NCBI GenBank assembly: GCA_050741255.1
Contig: JBOIEQ010000209.1
Coordinates: 1-5,807, forward strand
Origin: CAZXNF01 sp050741255
GTDB lineage: Bacteria > Pseudomonadota > Gammaproteobacteria > Burkholderiales > SG8-41
Length of the DNA stretch: 5,807 bases
Direction of reading: 5' to 3'
Part shown: positions 1-4,594 of the stretch, piece by piece
Numbering within the stretch: the stretch's first letter is position 1
Layout of the letters: each line of letters opens with the position of its first letter
Translations under genes and position numbers: made by a program
The notes under the pieces: model-generated
What the model was told of the DNA's origin: nothing
Databases searched by the model: none
The model's input: only the letters and a program-made list of their open reading frames with translations

Positions 1-321
1 GCGCTGGCCGGTGACGCCGCGCACGGCGTGCACCCGCTGGCCGGGCAGGGCGTGAACCTGGGCTTCCGCGACGCGCAGGCGCTGGCCGGCGTGCTGGCCG
101 ACCGCGAACCCGGGCGCGACCTGGGCGATCGTCCGCTGCTGCGCCGCTACGAGCGCGCGCGGCGCGAGGATATCTGGGCGACCCAATTCGTCACCGACGG
201 ACTGGCGCGCCTGTTTTCCGCGGAGGGCGCGGCACTGGCCCGTCTGCGCAACACCGGGCTCGCGGCGGTCGATCGCCTCGGGCCGCTGAAACGTTTTTTC
301 ACCGAGCGGGCCGCGGCATGA
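1..321 (+). CDS. UbiH/UbiF-type FAD-dependent monooxygenase, C-terminal part (5' end outside window)
   Basis: The frame is open from base 1 and ends at TGA 319-321, leaving 106 residues of a protein that normally has about 390. Residues 4-24 carry the family's third FAD-binding motif, GDAAHxxHPLAGQGxNLGxxD, which contacts the ribityl part of FAD in UbiH/UbiF/VisC/COQ6 hydroxylases. The rest is the usual helical tail (RRYERARREDI, then LFS and a GLAAVDRLGPLKRFF-like end). Family members hydroxylate the aromatic ring of ubiquinone precursors at the inner membrane. Which ring position is modified cannot be told from this fragment, so I give no symbol. The gene lies just upstream of dsbC on the same strand and is probably in its operon. 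An ATG (318-320) overlaps its stop codon. The family call is firm; the exact substrate is not. Confidence 0.93.
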   Translation, partial: ALAGDAAHGVHPLAGQGVNLGFRDAQALAGVLADREPGRDLGDRPLLRRYERARREDIWATQFVTDGLARLFSAEGAALARLRNTGLAAVDRLGPLKRFFTERAAA

Positions 322-377
322 GCGCCGCGACCGCCAGCATTCCCCTCACGCTCACCGAAAGGAAGGATTTCGCATGA
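318..377 (+). CDS. possible 19-residue coupling peptide between ubi-type gene and dsbC
   Basis: The ATG at 318-320 overlaps the upstream stop as ATGA. The frame reads MSAATASIPLTLTERKDFA and ends at TGA 375-377, which overlaps the dsbC ATG (374-376) as ATGA again. The small frame therefore fills the whole gap between the two genes with 4-base overlaps at both ends. The peptide has no recognisable domain, and only a weak purine stretch (GAGCGGG) lies upstream of its start. If translated, its likely role is to carry terminating ribosomes on to dsbC, not to make a functional product. The dsbC Shine-Dalgarno lies inside it. It could also be chance, since a stop-free run of 18 codons is common at this GC content. 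Confidence 0.3.
   Translation: MSAATASIPLTLTERKDFA
360..367 (+). promoter_or_regulatory. strong Shine-Dalgarno for dsbC
   Basis: AGGAAGGA sits 6 bases before the ATG at 374. It fixes the dsbC start and shows that dsbC can recruit ribosomes on its own, even if it is also coupled to the upstream frame. Confidence 0.85.
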
Positions 378-1090
378 AACGCTTGTTGATCGCGTGCCTG
401 CTCGTCGCCGGCACGCTGGCCGGCCCCGCCCTGGCCCAAGAGGCGGCCATCCGCCAGGCCCTGCAGAAGAAATTCCCGGAGATCCCCGTCGAGGTGGTGA
501 CCAAATCGCCGATCGCGGGCCTGTGGGAAGTCTACGGCGGCGGCCAGATCTTCTACGTGGACGAGAAGGTCGCCTACGTCATCGAGCGCGGCGTCATGGT
601 GGACACCGACAAGCGCACGAACCTGACCGAGGAGCGCCTCAACAAGCTGTCGTTCGTGAAGTTCAACGACCTGCCGTTCGCGTCCTCGTTCCGCATCGTG
701 CGCGGCAAGGGCACGCGCAAGATGGCCTACTTCGCGGACCCCAACTGCGGTTATTGCAAGAAGTTCGAGCAGGACCTGCAGACGCTGAACGACGTGACCA
801 TCCACGTCTTCCCGATCCCCATCCTGTCGCCGGACTCGGTGCAGAAAGCGAAGACGGTGTGGTGCTCCAGGGACCGCGCCAAGGCCTGGCAGGACTGGAT
901 GCTGAACGGCGTGGCGCCCACGGGGGCGGCGACCTGCGACACCTCCGCGATCGACAAGCTGCTGGTGTTTTCGCGGCAGAAGTCGATCGGCGGCACGCCC
1001 ACGCTGTTTTTCGCGAACGACTACCGCGCGGTGGGCGCGATGCCGCTCGCGCAAGTGGAGCAGCAGCTCGCCGCCGCGCCGGCGCGCTGA
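374..1090 (+). CDS. dsbC: DsbC-family thiol:disulfide interchange protein (periplasmic disulfide isomerase)
   Basis: The 238-residue product has a clean signal peptide (MKRLLIACLL..., cleavage after ALA-21). An N-terminal dimerisation domain (about 22-85) is followed by a thioredoxin-fold domain. The active site CGYC is at residues 125-128 in the context ADPNCGYCKKFE, which is the DsbC/DsbG signature. The cis-proline loop GGTPT has P209. C164 and C188 match the second, structural disulfide of DsbC. In known relatives, a V-shaped dimer kept reduced by DsbD shuffles wrong disulfides in periplasmic proteins. Length is normal for the family (about 235-245). The next gene begins about 40 bases downstream on the same strand and encodes a periplasmic protein with two cysteines. 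DsbG is the main alternative, but the CGYC active site fits DsbC better. Confidence 0.93.
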   Translation: MKRLLIACLLVAGTLAGPALAQEAAIRQALQKKFPEIPVEVVTKSPIAGLWEVYGGGQIFYVDEKVAYVIERGVMVDTDKRTNLTEERLNKLSFVKFNDLPFASSFRIVRGKGTRKMAYFADPNCGYCKKFEQDLQTLNDVTIHVFPIPILSPDSVQKAKTVWCSRDRAKAWQDWMLNGVAPTGAATCDTSAIDKLLVFSRQKSIGGTPTLFFANDYRAVGAMPLAQVEQQLAAAPAR

Positions 1091-1131
1091 GCCGCGGGCC
1101 CGTTCCCACGCCGCGCATGCAGGCGCTCGCG

Positions 1132-1773
1132 ATGTCCGACGCGCTGTCTCCTTCCGCCGCCGACGGGCCGTGGGGACGGCTGGCGCTGTTCGCGCTGGTC
1201 TCCGCGTTCGTGCACTTCCTGCTGATCGCGGGTTTTCCGCTCGATTCGATCGGTGGCGATCCCGGCGAGCCCACGGTGATTACCGCGCGGCTGGAAACGG
1301 GTCCGGTCGCCGAGGAGGCGTCGGCGGCGCCGGTGCCGGCCGACCCCGCACCGGAGGCCGACAAAACCGAAATCCCGGCACCGGCGCCAACGCCCGCGCC
1401 CGTCCGGGCCGAAGCCGCCACCGCGCGGGCGCCGGAAAAAACCAGCCCGCTGGCCGGACCCGATCTGCCGCTCATCCGCGACCACTACTATCCCGTCGGC
1501 CAGCTGGACGTCCACCCCACGCCGCGCACCCCGGTGCAGCTCAACTGCGCCGAGGCGGGGACGCTGAAGGGCGAAATCAAGCTGATGATACTCATCAACG
1601 AACAGGGGTTCGTGGACGACGCGAGCCAGGTGGACGGCCCCGAAGCGGGGACCTGCGTTGATCAACTCATCCGGCAGGTCAAACCGGTGCGATTTTCCCC
1701 CGGCATCAAGGATGGCCGCGAGGTGAAGTCGCGGGCGATCATCGTCATGCGGGCCGCGCAGACCGAGCGCTGA
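1132..1773 (+). CDS. TonB-like energy transducer / TonB C-terminal domain protein
   Basis: This 213-residue, single-pass inner-membrane protein has a short cytoplasmic N-terminus and one membrane segment at about residues 17-35 (LALFALVSAFVHFLLIAGF). A Pro/Ala/Glu-rich periplasmic linker (about 55-110) leads to a C-terminal domain (about 118-208) with the DHYYPVGQLDV...LKGEIKLMILINEQGFV...VRFSPG pattern of TonB-type domains. S24 and H28 in the membrane helix have the same four-residue spacing as the Ser16/His20 pair of E. coli TonB, which is needed for proton-motive-force coupling. C139 and C175 could form a periplasmic disulfide. I chose the ATG at 1132 because AGGCG lies 8 bases upstream; an in-frame ATG at 1117 would add five residues (MQALA) but has no good ribosome site. 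No exbB/exbD is nearby, so its motor and receptor are unknown. Confidence 0.75.
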   Translation: MSDALSPSAADGPWGRLALFALVSAFVHFLLIAGFPLDSIGGDPGEPTVITARLETGPVAEEASAAPVPADPAPEADKTEIPAPAPTPAPVRAEAATARAPEKTSPLAGPDLPLIRDHYYPVGQLDVHPTPRTPVQLNCAEAGTLKGEIKLMILINEQGFVDDASQVDGPEAGTCVDQLIRQVKPVRFSPGIKDGREVKSRAIIVMRAAQTER

Positions 1774-3054
1774 CTATTCCGTCGCGCCCGGCGGTTTCGC
1801 GTCCGCCGGATACAGCAGCCACATTTTTCCCTGCTGCTTCATGCGCCCCGCCTCGCGGGCCGCGTCTTCGCCGAACCCCCAGAAGAAATCCGCGCGCACC
1901 GCGCCGCGGATGGCGCCGCCGGTGTCCTGCGCCAGCATCAACCGGTTGAGCGGCTGCTTCGCGTTGGGCCAGGTGGTGGCGAGGAACACCGGCGCGCCCA
2001 GCGGCACGAAGCGCGGGTCCACCGCCACGCTGCGGCGCGCGGTGAGCGGCACGCCCAGCGCGCCGATCGGGCCCGGCAGGCCCGGCGGCAGTTCGCGGAA
2101 GAAGACGTAGGAGGCATTGTGGTTCAGCAGTTCCTGCAGCCGCTCCGGGTTTTTCCGCGCCCAGGCCTTGATGCCCTGCATCGAGGTCTGCTCGAGCGGC
2201 AGGTCGCCGCGGTCGATCAGCACGCGCCCGATGGAGCGGTACGGATGGCCGTTCTGGTCGGCATAGCCGACGGCCACGGTTTCGCCGTTGTCGAGGCGGA
2301 TCCGCCCGGAGCCCTGGATCTGCAGGAAGAACAGTTCCACCGGATCCTCGACCCAGGCGACGATGCGTTCCGCCAGCGGCGCGTCGCCGCGGTCGATCTG
2401 CGCGCGGTCGTAGTACGGCACCACGCGCCGGCCCTCGATGCGGCCGCGCAGGCGGTAGCCCTTCAACTCCGGATACACCTCGCCGAGATCCACAATCAGC
2501 AAATCGTCGGGCACGCCGTAGACCGGGTAGCGGTAACGCGCGGTGCGCGTGCGGCTGCCGGCGAGCAGCGGTTCGTAGTAGCCCGTGATGAGGCCGCTGT
2601 CGGCGCCGTTCGCATCGGCGATCTGCCAGGCGATGAAGCGCGACTCGAGGAAGGCGCGCACGCGGTCGGGCGTGGCCGGCTTCAGGTCCTTCGCCTCCGC
2701 GCACACGCGCGCCCACACCTCGCGCGCCGCCAGCGCGCCGCAGCCGCGCAGGAACCCGTCCCAGGCCTGCTCGACGGCATCCTGCCGCCAGCCCGGCAAC
2801 GTGTCCCAGGCGACCGCCCGCAGCTGCGCCGGCGCGGGTGCTGCCGGCTTGTCCGCGGGTTTGTCCACTGCGGGCTTGGGCGCGACGGGCGCCGGGGCTG
2901 CGCTGACGGGCGGGGTGACGACTTCCGGCGCAGGGGCCACCGGCACCGGCGCGGGCGCGGGTTTGGGCGCGGACTGACAGGCGGCGAGCAGCGCGACGAA
3001 CGGCACGAGCCCGCGTGCGATGATGCCTGCGGCGGAAGATGGTTTGCGTCTCAA
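1774..3054 (-). CDS. mltA: MltA-type membrane-bound lytic murein transglycosylase A (lipoprotein)
   Basis: The 426-residue precursor has lipobox LAAC with C26; Q27 at +2 predicts outer-membrane sorting. A Pro/Ala/Lys-rich tether (about 29-76) precedes the MltA domain (about 130-290, with SRFIAWQI, GLITGYYEP, YPVYG, FFLQIQGSGRI and GYADQNGHPYRSIG). The C-terminal 3D domain has its three aspartates at D346 (VAVDPRFVPLG), D377 (AQDTGGAIRG) and D389 (ADFFWGFG). From memory, D389 best matches the catalytic aspartate D308 of E. coli MltA. The enzyme cleaves the MurNAc-GlcNAc bond of peptidoglycan to 1,6-anhydroMurNAc ends. C105 and C118 could form a disulfide. The start is TTG at 3054; no in-frame ATG precedes the lipobox, and GTG (V17) would destroy the signal peptide. 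No Shine-Dalgarno is visible. The stop TAG abuts the TonB-like stop with no gap. Confidence 0.93.
   Translation of the reverse strand: MRRKPSSAAGIIARGLVPFVALLAACQSAPKPAPAPVPVAPAPEVVTPPVSAAPAPVAPKPAVDKPADKPAAPAPAQLRAVAWDTLPGWRQDAVEQAWDGFLRGCGALAAREVWARVCAEAKDLKPATPDRVRAFLESRFIAWQIADANGADSGLITGYYEPLLAGSRTRTARYRYPVYGVPDDLLIVDLGEVYPELKGYRLRGRIEGRRVVPYYDRAQIDRGDAPLAERIVAWVEDPVELFFLQIQGSGRIRLDNGETVAVGYADQNGHPYRSIGRVLIDRGDLPLEQTSMQGIKAWARKNPERLQELLNHNASYVFFRELPPGLPGPIGALGVPLTARRSVAVDPRFVPLGAPVFLATTWPNAKQPLNRLMLAQDTGGAIRGAVRADFFWGFGEDAAREAGRMKQQGKMWLLYPADAKPPGATE
1788..1809. other. GC hairpin at the convergent gene junction
   Basis: A perfect 7-bp stem (CCGGCGG / CCGCCGG, 8-base loop) lies inside the last codons of the mltA-like gene, 15 bases past the TonB-like stop. 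Neither side has a T tract, so it is not a canonical intrinsic terminator. It is still the only obvious structure where transcripts of the two convergent genes must end. Confidence 0.3.
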
Positions 3055-3072
3055 GATGCGTTTCAGTATAAC
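3043..3072. promoter_or_regulatory. overlapping divergent sigma70-like promoters (mltA / small membrane gene-radical SAM)
   Basis: AGTATAAC at 3065-3072 reads as a -10 box on both strands. On the minus strand, TGTTATACT is an extended -10 (TGn plus TATACT, 3065-3070) pointing into mltA. On the plus strand, TATAAC (3067-3072) has TTGCGT 17 bases upstream (3044-3049) and points to the genes at 3114 and 3232. The minus-strand promoter lacks a recognisable -35, as is usual for extended -10 promoters. It would put the mltA transcript start only a few bases before the TTG. This is inferred from sequence match only. Confidence 0.45.
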
Positions 3073-3113
3073 AACCGCGCATTCGACGCCACCGCAGCCG
3101 CCACGGGAAACCC

Positions 3114-3221
3114 ATGATCTGGCTCCTCATCGAAGCGGGCATCGCGCTCGCCCTCCTGATCGGCATCGTGTGGTGGACGCTGCCGCGCCGGCGTCCGCCG
3201 CCGGACGACGCGGAGGGTTAG
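3114..3221 (+). CDS. 35-residue single-span membrane peptide
   Basis: ATG 3114 to TAG 3219-3221 encodes MIWLLIEAGIALALLIGIVW followed by WTLP, then RRR, then a Pro/Asp-rich tail ending DDAEG. Residues 2-23 form one uninterrupted hydrophobic helix. The RRR just after it predicts the C-terminus in the cytoplasm. GGGAA (3105-3109) sits a few bases before the ATG. The stop is 10 bases before the radical SAM start, and the Shine-Dalgarno of that gene overlaps the end of this frame, so the two are probably co-transcribed and may be translationally coupled. I know no function for it. The clean hydrophobic/charged layout is unlike the Arg/Ala/Pro-rich products of random frames at this GC content, which supports a real gene. 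It could instead be a leader that tunes translation of the enzyme. Confidence 0.62.
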   Translation: MIWLLIEAGIALALLIGIVWWTLPRRRPPPDDAEG

Positions 3222-3231
3222 GACGCTTCCC

Positions 3232-4212
3232 ATGCTCAAGTCCCTGTTCGACAACCTGGCGCGCCGGCGCGGGCGGCGGCTCGCCCGCGAATATTTCGAG
3301 GGCGATCTCTACGATCCCGTCGTGCTGACCCGCGCGGCCACGCGCAAGGCCGAGTTCCTGAAACGCGAGGGCCTGCTGGACTATCCGGCGATCGTGCACC
3401 TCGAAACGGTAGCCGCCTGCAACGCCGCCTGCACCTTCTGCCCGTATCCGACGATGCCGCGCAAGGGCACGCGCATGTCGGACGCGCTGATCGAGAAGGT
3501 GATCGACGACCTGACCGCCATCCCGCGCCACGTGAGCTTCCAGTTCGCGCCGTACAAGGTGAGCGATCCCTTCGTCGAAGCGCGCCTGTTCGACATCCTC
3601 GCGCGGGTCAACGAGCGGCTGCCCAACGCGATGGTGAGCCTGATCACCAACGGCTCCGCGCTGACCGACGCCAAGCTCGACCAGCTCGCGCGCGTGCGCA
3701 ACCTTGCCTACGTCCACGTCTCGCTCAACTACGACAACGCCGAGGAATACGAGGCGGTCATGAAGCTGCCGTTCGCGCGCACGCTGGAGCGGCTGGAGGC
3801 GCTGCACCGCCGGCATGCAGAAGGTTCGATCGACTGCCCGGTGCGCGTGGGCCGCGTCACCTCCACCCGTGGCGAGGACATCGCGTTCAGGTTGTGGGTG
3901 CAGGCCAATTTCCCGCGCTTCGGGCTCGCGCTCGCGCCGCGGCATGACTGGATCGGGGAGGTCGCCGGCATGGACGCCGCGGCGGTGCCCGATGCGCCCT
4001 GCCACCGCTGGTTCGACCTCTCGATCACCGCCACCGGCGTGGTGTCCATGTGCTGCATGGACGGGCTGGCGAAATACCCCAAGGGCGACGTCAACACCCA
4101 GCATGCGCTGGAGATCTACAACCTGCCGTGGCTGCGGGAGCTGCGCACGACGCTGAAGAGCCGCCGCGCGGCCGGCAGTCCCTGCGATCGCTGCACGTAC
4201 CTGAGTTTTTAG
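3232..4212 (+). CDS. radical SAM/SPASM domain protein of unknown substrate
   Basis: The 326-residue, predicted cytoplasmic enzyme has a basic N-terminus (RRRGRR, 11-16). The radical SAM motif is C63-x3-C67-x2-C70 in HLETVAACNAACTFCPYP, which binds the 4Fe-4S cluster that cleaves S-adenosylmethionine. The barrel continues with SLITNGSALT (about 136-145) and VHVSLNY (161-167). The C-terminal SPASM/Twitch-like part has C257 (PCHRWFD), C274 and C275 (SMCCMDG) and C318/C321 (SPCDRC), enough ligands for one auxiliary cluster, with one spare cysteine. SPASM enzymes often modify peptides or proteins, but others act on carbohydrates and small molecules, so no substrate is proposed. AGGA (3220-3223), 8 bases before the ATG, supports the start. 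The small membrane-peptide gene lies directly upstream; no further co-directional gene follows. Confidence 0.9.
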   Translation: MLKSLFDNLARRRGRRLAREYFEGDLYDPVVLTRAATRKAEFLKREGLLDYPAIVHLETVAACNAACTFCPYPTMPRKGTRMSDALIEKVIDDLTAIPRHVSFQFAPYKVSDPFVEARLFDILARVNERLPNAMVSLITNGSALTDAKLDQLARVRNLAYVHVSLNYDNAEEYEAVMKLPFARTLERLEALHRRHAEGSIDCPVRVGRVTSTRGEDIAFRLWVQANFPRFGLALAPRHDWIGEVAGMDAAAVPDAPCHRWFDLSITATGVVSMCCMDGLAKYPKGDVNTQHALEIYNLPWLRELRTTLKSRRAAGSPCDRCTYLSF

Positions 4213-4248
4213 GCCGCTGCGCGTCCGGCGCAGGCGGGAGCGCGGCCT
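4211..4248 (+). terminator. candidate GC-rich hairpin after the radical SAM gene
   Basis: The structure begins inside the TAG stop. The outer stem is AGGCCG (4211-4216) with CGGCCT (4243-4248); the inner stem is CTGCGC (4217-4222) with GCGCAG (4228-4233) around a 5-base loop. A 9-base bulge sits on the 3' side. No T tract follows, so termination activity is uncertain. Confidence 0.35.
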
Positions 4249-4337
4249 AGAGCCTGTTATGGACTTGCCGAACTGACGTGATGGGGCGACGCTCGCGACA
4301 GTGCTCAACTTCGCCGGGGGTAGCCCGGCAGCTAGTC

Positions 4338-4365
4338 ACTTTCTCTTGTGCGGACAAGAGAAAGT
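4338..4365. repeat. perfect 12-bp hairpin near the left end of the repeat element
   Basis: ACTTTCTCTTGT and ACAAGAGAAAGT pair perfectly around a GCGG loop. The stem is purine-rich on one strand (AAGAGAAAG) and low in GC compared with its surroundings. It is followed by AACCAAAGAGAAA, which repeats the purine-rich arm in part. Confidence 0.85.
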
Positions 4366-4447
4366 AACCAAAGAGAAACCGCCCCAACGAACCGCCACTG
4401 TCGTGGTGCCCCTGCGCTGCTCGCCCGGCGCGGCGGCTGCGGAACTC

Positions 4448-4475
4448 GCTCCTGTCATGAAAACACGACAGGAGC
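4448..4475. repeat. central hairpin of the repeat element
   Basis: GCTCCTGTC (4448-4456) pairs with GACAGGAGC (4467-4475). With one A/C mismatch, the stem continues through TG/CA to an AAAA tetraloop. It lies close to the centre of the larger inverted-repeat element, so the whole unit could extrude as a branched structure. Confidence 0.8.
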
Positions 4476-4594
4476 TCAGACAGTCCTCGCCGACACCCCC
4501 GCGCCGGCCTGCGACTGCTCGGCGGTTCGTAAGGGGAAAACGGCAGCGCCCTGCCGGGCTGCCCCCGGCGAAATTCACCCTCTGCGACGGACGC

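Larger units (their letters stand above)
4307..4575. repeat. 269-bp nested palindromic repeat element with 25-bp terminal inverted repeats (MITE/REP-like)
   Basis: The ends 4307-4331 and 4551-4575 are inverted copies matching at 23 of 25 positions (core CGCCGGGGG...GCCCGGCAG). Inside lie a second perfect inverted pair (ACGAACCGCC 4387-4396 with GGCGGTTCGT 4521-4530), a perfect 12-bp hairpin at 4338-4365 and a central hairpin at 4448-4475. No frame in it looks like a transposase or any known protein. I recognise the segment ACAAGAGAAAGTAACCAAAG (4354-4373) as resembling a repeat found dispersed in many proteobacterial genomes; this is from memory. No target-site duplication is obvious. The element ends 19 bases short of the Bug gene stop and fills most of the gene-free stretch 4213-4594. 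It is probably non-autonomous. Confidence 0.75.

Noticed and set aside
394..1131. In-frame upstream extension of the TonB-like gene through dsbC
   Set aside because: The extension is an off-frame reading of dsbC and would bury the membrane helix mid-protein; a TonB-like start at 1132 gives the normal topology.
1745..3166. Long open frame on the minus strand in another phase of the mltA region
   Set aside because: Its product is Arg/Ala/Gly-rich low-complexity sequence typical of off-frame reading at high GC; the overlapping mltA frame has full family motifs.
3114..4212. RiPP precursor plus radical SAM/SPASM maturase
   Set aside because: The 35-residue peptide is a membrane helix with no cysteines, no core-like segment and no leader pattern; there is no transporter or protease nearby. 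Kept as a membrane peptide.
4250..4306. Insertion-sequence end (GAGCCTGTTATGGAC)
   Set aside because: It faintly resembles some IS termini, but no matching inverted end or transposase remnant is visible, so the call cannot be supported.
3127..4308. Long minus-strand open frame opposite the radical SAM gene
   Set aside because: The translation is Arg/Val/His-rich with no domain, a mirror of the real gene's codon use; the plus-strand frame has all cluster cysteines.
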